Shown here piece by piece: positions 25,107 to 34,354 of a stretch of DNA of 64,000 nucleotides (position 1 is its first letter; every line of letters begins with the position of its first letter). The stretch is from an uncultured Paracoccaceae bacterium. Its GTDB lineage: Bacteria; Pseudomonadota; Alphaproteobacteria; Rhodobacterales; Rhodobacteraceae. The stretch covers positions 124,001 to 188,000 of the forward strand of contig CANMTD010000007.1 in the NCBI GenBank assembly GCA_947500775.1. The letters are read 5' to 3'. The position numbers were made by a program, and so were the translations under genes. Below the pieces are notes generated by a model. The model did not search any database and was not told the origin of the DNA. It worked only from the letters and a program-made list of their open reading frames with translations.

Positions 25107-28100
25107 TTGCGTTTCACACGGCTCAGATTGAACGGCTTCAAAAGCTTCGTTGACCCGACCGATCTGGTGATCACCGACGGGCTGACCGGGGTTGTCGGGC
25201 CCAATGGCTGCGGCAAATCCAACCTGCTGGAGGCGTTGCGCTGGGTCATGGGCGAAAACCGCCCCACGGCCATGCGCGGCGGCGGGATGGAGGATGTGAT
25301 CTTTGCCGGTGCCGCCACCCGGCCCGCGCGCAATTTTGCCGAGGTCAGCCTGCAGATCGACAATACCGAACGGCTGGCGCCTGCCGGGTTCAACGATCAG
25401 GACATGCTGGATATCGTGCGCCGGATCACCCGCGATGCAGGCTCTGCCTATAAGGTGAATACCAAGGACGTGCGCGCCCGCGATGTGCAGATGCTGTTCG
25501 CCGACGCCTCGACCGGGGCGCATTCGCCCGCGCTGGTGCGGCAGGGGCAGATCTCGGAACTGATCAACGCCAAACCCAAGGCGCGTCGCCGCATTCTGGA
25601 AGAGGCGGCGGGGATTTCGGGCCTGTATCAGCGGCGGCACGAGGCCGAGCTGAAACTGCGCGGCGCCGAAACCAACCTGACCCGCGTCGACGATGTCGTC
25701 GAACAACTGGCCGGGCAACTGGCGCAACTGGCCCGGCAGGCGCGTCAGGCCGCGCGCTATCGCGAAATCGGCGACAGCCTGCGCCGCGCCGAGGGGCTGT
25801 TGCTGTATCGCCGCTGGAAAGAGGCGGATGAAACCCGCGCGCTGACCGATGCCGAACTGACCGAACGCACCACGCTGGCCGCCCGGGCCGAGGCCACCGC
25901 GCGGCAGGCGGGCAAGGAACGGCAGGCCGCCGACGACCGGCTGCCGCCCCTGCGCGAGGAAGAGGCGATCGCCGCGGCGGTGCTGCAACGGCTGGCCGTG
26001 CAGCGCGACACCCTGAACGATCAGGAAGAGCGCGCGCGCCAGACCATCGACACGCTGACCTCGCGGATCGAACAACTGGGCCGCGACATGGAGCGCGAGG
26101 CCGGGCTGAACCGCGATGCGGGCGAAACCGTCGAACGGCTGGAATGGGAACAGCAGCAATTGGCCAAGGCCGGCGAAGGCCATGACGAGGCGCTGGAAGC
26201 CGCGGCAACCGCGTCCCGCGATGCGGCGGGCATCCTGCAGGATCGCGAAACCGCCCTGTCGGAAATGAACGAAGATGTGGCCCGGCTGGCCGCGCGCCAC
26301 CAATCCGCCCACCGCCTGCTGGAAGACGTCAGCAAGACCCTGACCCGGAACGAGGCCGAGGCCGCCCGCGCCCGCGCCAGCGTGGACGAGGCGGGCGTCG
26401 CCCTGCAGACCCATACCGCCGATGTGGCCACCGCCGAGGCCAATCAGGCTCAGGCGATCAAGACCGCCGAAAACGCCGAGGCCGCACTGGTCGAGGCCGA
26501 AGCCGCCCGCGCCGAGGCACAGTCGCGCGACGCCGACGCCCGCGCCGAACATTCCGAAGCCGAAGGCGAGGCCAGCGCCCTGCGCGCCGAGGTTGCAGCC
26601 CTTGCCCGGCTGGTCGATCGCGACACCGCCGAGGGCGGCCAGATTCTGGACCGCCTGCGGGTGGAACCGGGGTTCGAAAAGGCGCTGGGTGCGGCGCTGG
26701 CCGATGATCTGCGCGCGCCCGAAGTGGGCGGCGACGCGGCCTCGGGCTGGGCCTTGCTGCCCGATTACAATCAGGTGCAGCCCCTGCCCGAAGGCGCGAC
26801 CCCGCTGACCAAACACGTCAAGGTGCCCGGCGTGCTCAGCCGCCGGATGAGCCAGATCGGCATCGTCGATGCCGCCGAGGCGCCGCTGTTGCAGCCGCGC
26901 CTGAAACCCGGCCAGCGGCTGGTCAGCATGGCGGGCGATCTGTGGCGCTGGGACGGGTTCCGCGCCGGGGCCGAAGATGCGCCCTCTGCCGCCGCACTGC
27001 GCCTGCAACAGCTGAACCGTCTGGTCGAACTGAAACGCGATCTGGAAGAGGCCGCCGCCCGTGCCGCCGGGGCCGCGCAGGCGCATGAGCTTCTGACCCG
27101 GCGGCTGGCCGATCTGACCGAGGCCGACAAACTGGCCCGTCAGGCGCGCCGCGATGCCGACCGTCTGGTGGCCGATACCGGCCGCGCCCTGTCGCGGGCC
27201 GAGGCCGACCGCTCGATCGCCGAGACCAAGCTGGAAAGTGCACAACTGGCCGTCAGCCGCCATGAAGAAGAGGCGCTGGCCGCCCGCACCCGCCTGAAAG
27301 AGGCCGAGGCCGCCGTGGCCGATCTGGGCGATCTGGACACCGCCCGCGCGCAGGTCGAAGACGTGAAAATGACGGTCGAGGCGGCCCGCATGACCATGCT
27401 GGCCAAACGCTCGGGCTTTGACGAATTGCGCCGCGAGGGCGAGGCCCGCACCAAGCGCCGCCAGGAAGTGACCAAGGAAATCAGCGGCTGGCGTCACCGG
27501 TTGGAAACCGCCGAAAAACGGATCGGCGAACTGGCCGAGCGCAAGGAAACCTCTGAGGCAGAGCTTGAACAGGCCGCCGCCGCCCCCGATGAGATCGCCG
27601 CCAAACGCGCCGAACTGGCCAACGGGATCGACGAGGCCGAGACCCGCCGCCGCGCCGCCGCCGATGCGCTGGCCGAGGGGGAAACCGCGCTGCGCACCGC
27701 CGAACAGGCCGAACGCGATGCCGAACGTCTGGCGTCCGAGGCGCGCGAGGCCCGCGCCCGCGCCGAGGCCCGCGCCGATGCCGCCCGCGAAAACGTGGCC
27801 GCCGCCGCCGCCCGGATCGCCGAAGAACAGGACACCACGCCGCAGACGCTGTTGGAAACGCTGGAGGCCGACCCCGAGAAAATGCCGGGGGCCGAGGCGA
27901 TCGAGGCCGATGTGAACCGCCTGAAACGTCAGCGCGACGCGTTGGGCGCGGTCAACCTGCGCGCCGAGGAAGACGCCAAAGAGGTGACCACCGAACACGA
28001 TACACTGGTCGCCGAAAAGCAGGATCTGGAAGAAGCGATCCGCGCCCTGCGCAACGGTATCGCCAGCCTGAACAAGGAAGGCCGCGAACGCCTGCTGACC

Positions 28101-28562
28101 GCGTTTGAACAGGTCAATTCCAACTTTTCGCTGCTGTTCACCCATCTCTTTGGCGGCGGCGAGGCCAAGCTGGTTCTGGTCGAAAGCGACGATCCGCTTG
28201 AGGCGGGGCTGGAAATAATGTGTCAACCGCCGGGCAAGAAACTGTCGACCCTGTCGCTGTTGTCAGGCGGTGAACAGACGCTGACCGCGCTGGCGCTGAT
28301 CTTTGCGGTGTTCCTGGCCAATCCCGCGCCGATCTGCGTGCTGGACGAGGTCGACGCGCCGCTGGACGACGCCAACGTCACCCGGTTCTGCGACATGCTG
28401 GATGAAATGACCCGCCGCGCCGACACGCGGTTCCTGATCATCACCCACCACGCTGTGACGATGAGCAGGATGGACCGGCTGTTCGGCGTCACCATGGCCG
28501 AACAGGGTGTCAGCCAGCTGGTCTCGGTCGATCTGAAAAAGGCCGAACAGCTGGTCGCCTGA
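25107..28562 (+). CDS. smc: chromosome segregation protein SMC
   Basis: A 1151-residue structural-maintenance-of-chromosomes ATPase with TTG start. The N-terminal head has Walker A GPNGCGKSN (31-39). Two long coiled coils (about 165-490 and 640-960), very rich in Ala, Glu and Arg, flank a hinge near 500-630. The C-terminal head carries the LSGGE signature near 1052 and Walker B CVLDEVDAPLDD near 1077. It condenses and organises the chromosome together with ScpA/ScpB, which are not here. The start is fixed by the MRFTRLRLNGFKSF opening usual for the group. Confidence 0.96.
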   Translation: MRFTRLRLNGFKSFVDPTDLVITDGLTGVVGPNGCGKSNLLEALRWVMGENRPTAMRGGGMEDVIFAGAATRPARNFAEVSLQIDNTERLAPAGFNDQDMLDIVRRITRDAGSAYKVNTKDVRARDVQMLFADASTGAHSPALVRQGQISELINAKPKARRRILEEAAGISGLYQRRHEAELKLRGAETNLTRVDDVVEQLAGQLAQLARQARQAARYREIGDSLRRAEGLLLYRRWKEADETRALTDAELTERTTLAARAEATARQAGKERQAADDRLPPLREEEAIAAAVLQRLAVQRDTLNDQEERARQTIDTLTSRIEQLGRDMEREAGLNRDAGETVERLEWEQQQLAKAGEGHDEALEAAATASRDAAGILQDRETALSEMNEDVARLAARHQSAHRLLEDVSKTLTRNEAEAARARASVDEAGVALQTHTADVATAEANQAQAIKTAENAEAALVEAEAARAEAQSRDADARAEHSEAEGEASALRAEVAALARLVDRDTAEGGQILDRLRVEPGFEKALGAALADDLRAPEVGGDAASGWALLPDYNQVQPLPEGATPLTKHVKVPGVLSRRMSQIGIVDAAEAPLLQPRLKPGQRLVSMAGDLWRWDGFRAGAEDAPSAAALRLQQLNRLVELKRDLEEAAARAAGAAQAHELLTRRLADLTEADKLARQARRDADRLVADTGRALSRAEADRSIAETKLESAQLAVSRHEEEALAARTRLKEAEAAVADLGDLDTARAQVEDVKMTVEAARMTMLAKRSGFDELRREGEARTKRRQEVTKEISGWRHRLETAEKRIGELAERKETSEAELEQAAAAPDEIAAKRAELANGIDEAETRRRAAADALAEGETALRTAEQAERDAERLASEAREARARAEARADAARENVAAAAARIAEEQDTTPQTLLETLEADPEKMPGAEAIEADVNRLKRQRDALGAVNLRAEEDAKEVTTEHDTLVAEKQDLEEAIRALRNGIASLNKEGRERLLTAFEQVNSNFSLLFTHLFGGGEAKLVLVESDDPLEAGLEIMCQPPGKKLSTLSLLSGGEQTLTALALIFAVFLANPAPICVLDEVDAPLDDANVTRFCDMLDEMTRRADTRFLIITHHAVTMSRMDRLFGVTMAEQGVSQLVSVDLKKAEQLVA

Positions 28563-28605
28563 TCCGCGCGCGGTATGGTTAGGATGCATTAACCAATATG
28601 CGCTA

Positions 28606-28620
28606 GAACGATTCGTGAAC
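28606..28620. promoter_or_regulatory. SOS-type (LexA) box upstream of the 42-residue ORF
   Basis: GAAC-GATTCGT-GAAC, that is GTTC-N7-GTTC on the minus strand. This is the consensus LexA operator of alphaproteobacteria. It sits 21 bp before the start codon and overlaps the likely -10 region. About two such matches are expected by chance in 64 kb, but few would fall in a promoter. Confidence 0.45.
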
Positions 28621-28641
28621 ATAGAGTTTCAGGAGAGTTCG

Positions 28642-28770
28642 ATGCAAGAAGTGCTCGCGATAACGATGGTGGTTTTGGTTCTGGCATTCGCCGATAGCGT
28701 TGCCGATGCGGCCTCGCCCGGCAAACAATGTCGGATCGGGTCAGCAGTGCATTTTCTGAAGGGCTGTTAA
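28642..28770 (+). CDS. 42-residue putative secreted or membrane peptide
   Basis: ATG preceded by AGGAGA at good spacing, 43 codons. The translation has a hydrophobic stretch at about residues 3-16 (VLAITMVVLVLAFA), then ADSVADAASPG that looks like a signal-peptidase site, then a short tail with two cysteines (KQC...KGC). The N-terminus lacks positive charge, so it is an atypical signal peptide. The stop overlaps the convergent transglycosylase stop by 4 nt (TTAA), the same arrangement as other genuine convergent pairs in the window. The SOS-type box just upstream suggests DNA-damage control. No family is recognised. Confidence 0.5.
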   Translation: MQEVLAITMVVLVLAFADSVADAASPGKQCRIGSAVHFLKGC

Positions 28771-29939
28771 AGCCTGCCCAGCAGGGCGGGCGTCGGCCAG
28801 GCATCGGCGGGCAGGCCCAGCCGTTTCTGTTCGACCTGCACGGCGCGGCGGGTCTTGGCGCCCAGGATACCGTCGATCTTGCCCACGTCATGGCCACGCG
28901 CGGCCAGCTTTTTCTGCAGGGATTTCATCTTGGCCCCGCTCAGCCCCGGTTCGGGCGCACCGGCGTTGTAAACCGGCCCTCCCTCCAGCCGCGTGGCGAA
29001 ATAGGCGGCCGTGGTCACATAGACGAAGCTTTTGTTCCATTCGAAATAGACGTTGAAATTCGGATAGGCCAGAAACGCCGGTCCCTTGCGCCCCATCGGC
29101 AGCAGGACCGAAGCTTTCAGGTTGCCGGGGCCCAGCGTGCCGGCGCGCGGTTTGACACCGGCCTTCGCCCAGTCGCTGACCGACATGCTGTGATCCAGCC
29201 CGGTCTTGGACCAATCCAGATTGCCGGGCACCACGATTTCCTGCAGCCACGGCTCGCCCTTGCGCCAGCCCAGCCCGCGCAGCATCCGCCCGCCCGACAT
29301 CAGCGCATCGGGGGGAGAGGTTTTCAGGCTGACCTTGCCGTCGCCGTCGCCATCCACGCCATTGGTCAGGATATCCTCGGGCAGCATCTGCACCATGCCG
29401 ATCTCGCCCGCCCAGGCGCCGGTGGTGCGCGCCGGATCGAAATCGCCGCGTTCGAACAGTTCCAGTGCCGCAAATATCTGCGGCCGGAACAGCGCCGGGC
29501 GGCGGCAATCATGCGCCAGCGTCACCAGCGCGTTCAGCGTGTTGAAATTGCCCTGCACCGCGCCGTAATCGGTTTCCAGCGCCCAGAACGCCAGCAACAC
29601 CCCGCGCGACACGCCGTAATCCCGTTCGATCCGGTCGAACACCGCATCCCATTTCTTTGCGTTGCGGCGGCCGTTGTCGATCCGGTTCTGGCTGATGATC
29701 CGGCGCGAAAACGTGATGAAATCCAGCTGGAACACGCCCTGCGACCGGTCGGCCTTGATCACCTTGGGGTCCTGCCGAACCGAGGCCAGAAACCGGTCGA
29801 CGGTTCCCGCGGCATGACCCTTGGACACGGCCTCGCGTTTCAGACCGTTCACGAAACTGCCGAATTTGCCGCCGCAGGGCGTTTTCGCGGGGGCGGCGGT
29901 GGCAAGACAGATGGCGGCAAGGGCAAGGATGGAACGCAT
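28767..29939 (-). CDS. lytic murein transglycosylase (MltB type) with peptidoglycan-binding domain
   Basis: A 390-residue periplasmic enzyme. Signal peptide at about 1-18. The SLT_2/MltB-like catalytic domain spans about 25-320, with Glu122 in WALETDYGAVQG as the acid catalyst, and GEIGMVQMLPEDI for glycan binding. A PG_binding_1 domain lies at about 330-388 (KLAARGHDVGKIDGILG). It lacks a lipobox, so it is soluble rather than lipoprotein MltB. Confidence 0.93.
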   Translation of the reverse strand: MRSILALAAICLATAAPAKTPCGGKFGSFVNGLKREAVSKGHAAGTVDRFLASVRQDPKVIKADRSQGVFQLDFITFSRRIISQNRIDNGRRNAKKWDAVFDRIERDYGVSRGVLLAFWALETDYGAVQGNFNTLNALVTLAHDCRRPALFRPQIFAALELFERGDFDPARTTGAWAGEIGMVQMLPEDILTNGVDGDGDGKVSLKTSPPDALMSGGRMLRGLGWRKGEPWLQEIVVPGNLDWSKTGLDHSMSVSDWAKAGVKPRAGTLGPGNLKASVLLPMGRKGPAFLAYPNFNVYFEWNKSFVYVTTAAYFATRLEGGPVYNAGAPEPGLSGAKMKSLQKKLAARGHDVGKIDGILGAKTRRAVQVEQKRLGLPADAWPTPALLGRL

Positions 29940-29996
29940 AACAAACTCCGGACCTGATTTGCCCGGACCTTATCAGCCCTGCCTGATCTGACAAGC

Positions 29997-30986
29997 TCAG
30001 GCGGCGATCATCCGCGCGCGGCCATGCGGGGCGGTCCAGTCCAGCACCGGGTTTATCGGCAGGATGCGATTGGGGTTTATGGTGTCGTGGCTGAAGTGAT
30101 AGTGGCGCACGATATGGTCGAAATGCGTGGTCTCGGCCACGCCGGGCCATTGATACAGCTCGCGCGCATAGGCCCACAGATTGGGATAGTCGATCAACCG
30201 CTTCAGGTTGCATTTGAAATGCAGGTGATAGACCGGGTCGAACCGGACCAGCGTGGTGAACAGCCGCCAGTCGGCCTCGGTCACGCGGTCGCCCATCAGA
30301 TAGCGGCGGGTGGACAGGCGATCCTCCAGCCAGTCCAGCGCCTGAAACAGCGTGGTGACGGCCTCGTCATAGGCGGGCTGCGTGGTGGCGAAACCGGATT
30401 TGTAGACGCCGTTGTTCACCTCGCTGTAGATGCGGGCGTTGATGTCTTCGATGGCGTCCCGCAGGGGGGCAGGCCAATGGTCGTCGGTGTTGCCGGTCAG
30501 CCCGTCGAAGGCTGAATTGAACATGCGGATGATTTCCGACGATTCGTTCGACACGATGGTATTGCGGGCCTTGTCCCACAGAACCGGTACGGTGACGCGG
30601 CCCGAAATGGTGGGGTCCGCGCGGGTATAAATGTCACGCAGGAACGGCAGATCGAACAGCCGGTCGCCGGTTGCCCCGTCGAAATCGCGTGAAAAGGTCC
30701 AGCCTTCGGACAGCATGTCGGGATGCACCACCGACACGTCGATATGCGGCGCCAGACCCTTCAGATTGCGAAAGATCAGGGTGCGGTGCGCCCAGGGACA
30801 GGCGTAGGATACATAGAGGTGATAACGCCCGCTTTCGGCGGCGAAACCCCCGTCGCCACTGGGCCCCGGCGCCCCGTCCGGCGTGATCCAGTTGCGAAAC
30901 CCCGCCGTCGATCGCACGAATTTTCCACCGCTGGATTTGGTATCGTACCAAACGTCCTGCCAGACACCGTCTACAAGCTGTCCCAT
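29997..30986 (-). CDS. glutathionyl-hydroquinone reductase (Xi-class GST)
   Basis: A 329-residue YqjG/PcpF-type enzyme that reduces S-glutathionyl-hydroquinones with glutathione. The N-terminal thioredoxin-like domain has SYACPWAHR with catalytic Cys63. The C-terminal helical domain has the family Tyr-rich elements ARIYSEVNNGVYKSGFA, RFDPVYHLHFKCN and the end NPNRILP-P. The length is typical. It is monocistronic with its own upstream region of about 170 bp shared with a divergent small gene. Confidence 0.93.
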   Translation of the reverse strand: MGQLVDGVWQDVWYDTKSSGGKFVRSTAGFRNWITPDGAPGPSGDGGFAAESGRYHLYVSYACPWAHRTLIFRNLKGLAPHIDVSVVHPDMLSEGWTFSRDFDGATGDRLFDLPFLRDIYTRADPTISGRVTVPVLWDKARNTIVSNESSEIIRMFNSAFDGLTGNTDDHWPAPLRDAIEDINARIYSEVNNGVYKSGFATTQPAYDEAVTTLFQALDWLEDRLSTRRYLMGDRVTEADWRLFTTLVRFDPVYHLHFKCNLKRLIDYPNLWAYARELYQWPGVAETTHFDHIVRHYHFSHDTINPNRILPINPVLDWTAPHGRARMIAA

Positions 30987-31159
30987 TGCGTCCTCCCTGT
31001 TGATCCACAGCTAAGCGTTCGGCCCCCCGCTGCGTATCCGCGAATTTCAAACAAAGTCTGAGCGCAGGCGCACGAGCCCCCGAAACGCATTGTTGCAAAA
31101 GGTTTTCTTGACCTTTGGTAGCTGTTGACCAACCATTAACTATAGGGATGGATGTATTG

Positions 31160-31510
31160 ATGATGTCTGATTTTCTGCCGAAAGAAGTGCGTGAAGGGCT
31201 GGAAATGGCCCGCAAGAACGCCTTGCGTAAAAAGAACCGGCTGCGGGTCCGCGCCGGGGACGATGTTTATCCCGTGCTGCGGTTCTGGCACAGCGGCTTT
31301 GCACTGGACGCGGATGAGGCGCCGCATCTGCGCGGGCTGGTCGATGTCTATGACGGTGCGCGCCACATGTATCAGGCGCTGATCGTCGCCTCGTCCGAAG
31401 AGGGCGGAGAGCTGATTTTCGAATTCAAACGCAACACCGCCGCCGTCGACAAGGCCCCGCTGGATTTCTACCGGGACGAGAATGCGCCGATCGCGCTGTT
31501 GCCCCGCTGA
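31160..31510 (+). CDS. conserved hypothetical cytoplasmic protein
   Basis: About 116 residues; the start is uncertain (ATG codons at 31148, 31160 and 31163). It begins MMSDFLPKEVREGLEMARK, with a basic segment RKKNRLRVRAGDD, then a beta-rich body (YPVLRFWHSGFALD, RGLVDVYDG, MYQALIVAS, GELIFEFKR). No signal or membrane segment. Such proteins are common next to cell-wall genes in Roseobacters but I do not recognise a characterised family. It is convergent with the L,D-transpeptidase gene. Confidence 0.75.
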   Translation: MMSDFLPKEVREGLEMARKNALRKKNRLRVRAGDDVYPVLRFWHSGFALDADEAPHLRGLVDVYDGARHMYQALIVASSEEGGELIFEFKRNTAAVDKAPLDFYRDENAPIALLPR

Positions 31511-31517
31511 TCCCCGT

Positions 31518-32057
31518 TCAGGGGCGAATTTCAACCTCGGTTCCGATGGGCGTCACCGCCCACAGCTCGGCAATCTGGCTGTTTGACACGGCGATGCAGC
31601 CGGCGGTCCAGTCGTGGGTCAGCGTGACACGCTGCCCCAGGCCGTTGGGTTGCCCGTGGATGAAAATATCCCCGCCCGGCGACACGCCAGCGGCGGCCGC
31701 GCGGGCGCGATCTGCGGCGCGCGGATAATCCAGCCCCAGCGACAGGTGATAGCGGCTGTTGGGATTGCGCCGGTCGATCCTGAACACCCCTTCGGGCGTC
31801 TTGCCATCGCCTTGGGCGGTCTTGTCGCCCGAAGGCGCAAAGCCAAGCGCGATGGCATAGCTGCGCAGCGGCTGGCCTTTCCGAAAGACGGTCATCAGCC
31901 GCGCCGATTTCTCGATCACGATCCGGTCGATCTGCCCGGTCAGGGGTGGCAATGGCGCGGGCGGGATGGCGGGGCGATAATACAGGGCAAGCCCGCCCGC
32001 CACCATCACGACCAGCAGCGACAGCGTCGCAAACAGCCCCGCCAGCCGCCGGATCAT
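31518..32057 (-). CDS. L,D-transpeptidase (YkuD) family protein
   Basis: A 179-residue protein with an N-terminal membrane anchor or signal (about 8-26) and a YkuD catalytic domain. The active-site motif is present: His134 in FIHGQPNG and Cys154 in AGCIAVSN. Such enzymes make 3-3 cross-links in peptidoglycan or attach proteins to it, in the periplasm. It overlaps the PatB gene stop by 4 nt and is probably translated with it. Confidence 0.9.
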   Translation of the reverse strand: MIRRLAGLFATLSLLVVMVAGGLALYYRPAIPPAPLPPLTGQIDRIVIEKSARLMTVFRKGQPLRSYAIALGFAPSGDKTAQGDGKTPEGVFRIDRRNPNSRYHLSLGLDYPRAADRARAAAAGVSPGGDIFIHGQPNGLGQRVTLTHDWTAGCIAVSNSQIAELWAVTPIGTEVEIRP

Positions 32058-33265
32058 TGCAGATCGTCGAAGGCCGCCTGCATCCGTTCGACCGCCTCTT
32101 GCACCAATGCGCGCCGGGTGCCGAAGTTGAACCGCAAAAAGGTTTCGCCGCCGGTGCCGAAGCTGGGGCCAAGGTTGACCGCGATCTTCGCGTTCTCGTT
32201 CACCCGGCGGGTGAATTCTTCGGCGCTCATCCCGGTGCCCGCGAAATCGACCCAGGCCAGATAGGTCGCTTCCATCGCCATGGATGTGACGCCGGGAATC
32301 GCGTTCAGCCCCGCATCCAGCAATTTGCGGTTTTCGTCCAGATAGGCCACCACCGCATCGACCCAGACCGCCCCTTCGGGGCTGTAGGCCGCCGTGGTCA
32401 TCGCCGTGCCGAAGGTGTTTCCGGCAAGGCTCAGCGCGCTCATCCGTGCCTTGAACCGCGCGCGCAGGTCGGGGTCCTGAATGATCACGTTGCCGGTGTG
32501 GTTGCCCGCCACGTTGAAGGTTTTCGAAGGCGCGGTCAGCATGATCAGCCGGTCGATGATGCCTGTGTCGACCAGCGGCATCGGAATGTGCTGCGATCCG
32601 GCAAAGACAAGGTCATGGTGAATTTCATCCGACACGATCATCAGATCGTGCCGTTTCGCGAAATCGGCCAGGCCCTGCAATTCCGCGCGGGTCCAGACCC
32701 GCCCGCCGGGATTATGCGGCGAACACAGGATCAGCATCGTCTCACCGCCGGTCATCTGCGCGTCATAGGCGTCGAAATCCATTTCATAGCGCCCGGCGGT
32801 GTTGACCAGCGGGCATTCCGCAACCCGGCGTCCGGCGGCGGTGATGGTCCGGGCAAAAGCATGATAGACCGGGGTGAAGATCACCACCCCGTCGCCGGGT
32901 TTGGTATAGGTATCAAGGCACAGGCCCACCGCATTGACCAATCCGGTGGTGGTGAAGATCCAGTCGGGATCGATGGTCCAGCCGTGGCGGTTCTGCATCC
33001 ACCAGCAGATCGCGGCGCGATAGGGGGCTTCGTCATCCATATAGCCGAAGACGCCGAAATCGGCGATCTCGCGGGCCGCGCGCACGATGCAATCGGCGGA
33101 CCGGAAATCCATATCCGCCACCCACATCGCCAGCCCGTCGTCGGCGGAAACGCCATACAGACGCTCCATCTTGTCCCATTTGTTGCTGTTCGTGTTGCGC
33201 CGGTCGATGACCTGATCGAAATCTATATGCTGTTCCGCCGGGGATTGCGGGGTTGATCCGTCCAT
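32054..33265 (-). CDS. patB: PatB/MalY family PLP-dependent C-S lyase
   Basis: A 403-residue aminotransferase-fold enzyme. The ATG at 33265 has AGGA 8 nt upstream; one at 33286 is an alternative. Motifs are WVADMDFRSADCIVRA near 50, the CSPHNPGGRVW substrate loop near 190, VSDEIHHDLVF near 220 and the PLP lysine in TAPSKTFNVAG near 255. The family cleaves cystathionine or other cysteine S-conjugates to pyruvate, ammonia and a thiol (cystathionine beta-lyase activity). In this group such an enzyme may serve methionine synthesis. Confidence 0.9.
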   Translation of the reverse strand: MDGSTPQSPAEQHIDFDQVIDRRNTNSNKWDKMERLYGVSADDGLAMWVADMDFRSADCIVRAAREIADFGVFGYMDDEAPYRAAICWWMQNRHGWTIDPDWIFTTTGLVNAVGLCLDTYTKPGDGVVIFTPVYHAFARTITAAGRRVAECPLVNTAGRYEMDFDAYDAQMTGGETMLILCSPHNPGGRVWTRAELQGLADFAKRHDLMIVSDEIHHDLVFAGSQHIPMPLVDTGIIDRLIMLTAPSKTFNVAGNHTGNVIIQDPDLRARFKARMSALSLAGNTFGTAMTTAAYSPEGAVWVDAVVAYLDENRKLLDAGLNAIPGVTSMAMEATYLAWVDFAGTGMSAEEFTRRVNENAKIAVNLGPSFGTGGETFLRFNFGTRRALVQEAVERMQAAFDDLQ

Positions 33266-33321
33266 CCGAATTATCCTGCTTGCCATTGCGATTTGACAGA
33301 CCTTCGCCTAAATCCCGTGGC

Positions 33322-33843
33322 ATGACAATACGACCGATCCTGATCCATCCCGACCCGCGTCTGAAAAAGACCGCCGAACCGGTGTCCGACCTGTCGGACG
33401 CCCTGCGCACGCTTGCCGACGACATGCTGGAAACCATGTATGATGCACCGGGCATCGGGCTGGCCGCGCCGCAGATCGGGGTGCTGGACCGGCTGATCGT
33501 GCTGGATTGCGTCAAGGAAGAGGGCGCCACGCCGCGCCCGCTGATCATGTTCAACCCCGAAGTGATCGAAAGCTCGGACGACAAGAATGTCTATGAAGAG
33601 GGCTGCCTGTCGATCCCCGACCAATACGCCGAGGTCGAACGCCCCGCCGAGGTGCGCGTGCGCTGGATCGACCGCGACGGCAAGCTGTGCGAAGAAGGGT
33701 TCGACGGTCTGTGGGCCACCTGCGTGCAGCATGAGATCGACCACCTGAACGGCACATTGTTCATCGATTACCTCAAGCCGCTGAAACGCCAGATGATCAC
33801 CCGCCGGATGCAAAAGCTGAAACGCGAACGGGCCCGCGCATGA
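33322..33843 (+). CDS. def: peptide deformylase
   Basis: A 173-residue metalloenzyme that removes the formyl group from nascent N-formyl-methionine. All three motifs are intact: GIGLAAPQIG (44-53), EGCLSIP with metal ligand Cys95, and QHEIDHLNG with His137, Glu138 and His141. It is the first gene of a def-def2-fmt cluster, so removal and addition of the formyl group are encoded together. A typical class I length. The next gene starts 10 bp later. Confidence 0.97.
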   Translation: MTIRPILIHPDPRLKKTAEPVSDLSDALRTLADDMLETMYDAPGIGLAAPQIGVLDRLIVLDCVKEEGATPRPLIMFNPEVIESSDDKNVYEEGCLSIPDQYAEVERPAEVRVRWIDRDGKLCEEGFDGLWATCVQHEIDHLNGTLFIDYLKPLKRQMITRRMQKLKRERARA

Positions 33844-33853
33844 CGGGGCGCGC

Positions 33854-34354
33854 ATGACCACGCGCGCCTTTCTGCCCTGGCCCGATCCGCGCCTGCGGGC
33901 GGCGGCCGACCCTGTCGCGGCTGTGACCGATGATATCCGCGCGATCTGGGACGATATGATCGACACCATGGATGCGATGCCGGGCTATGGTCTGGCGGGG
34001 CCGCAGATCGGCGTGATGCAGCGGCTGGCCGTGGTCGATTGTTCCGATGCGCGCGGACAGGCGGTGCGCCTTGCCAACCCCGAGATTCTGCACGCCTCGG
34101 CCCAGTTGCGCACCCATGAAGAGGCAAGCCCAAACCTGCCCGGCGTCTCCGCCGCCTTCGACCGGCCCCGCGCCGTGACCGTGCGGTTTCTGAACGCCGA
34201 TGGCGCGGTCGAGGAACGCGATTTCGTCGGGCTTTGGGCGACCTCGGTGCAGCATCAGATCGACCATCTGAACGGGCGGATGTATTTCGACCACCTGTCG
34301 CGGCTGAAACGCGACCGGCTGATCAAACGCGCCGCCAAACTGCGGGGGGCATGA
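33854..34354 (+). CDS. peptide deformylase-like protein lacking catalytic residues
   Basis: A 166-residue deformylase paralogue, clearly homologous to the upstream Def along its length. Motif 1 is [10 protein letters not shown]. In motif 2 the region aligned with EGCLS reads EASPN, so the metal-binding Cys is Ser92. In motif 3 the sequence is HQIDH, so the general-base Glu is Gln135, although both His ligands (134, 138) remain. It is expected to be catalytically dead or altered. It still has a complete frame, codon use like its neighbours, and an ATGA overlap with fmt, so it is maintained. Its role may be regulatory or substrate-binding. Confidence 0.88.
   Translation: MTTRAFLPWPDPRLRAAADPVAAVTDDIRAIWDDMIDTMDAMPGYGLAGPQIGVMQRLAVVDCSDARGQAVRLANPEILHASAQLRTHEEASPNLPGVSAAFDRPRAVTVRFLNADGAVEERDFVGLWATSVQHQIDHLNGRMYFDHLSRLKRDRLIKRAAKLRGA

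Noticed and set aside
24414-28226. A minus-strand reading frame of about 1270 codons antisense to smc
   Set aside because: Its only familiar part is the GNAT gene at the end. The rest is a Gly/Gln/Leu-rich shadow of the Ala/Glu/Arg-rich SMC coiled coil in high-GC DNA.
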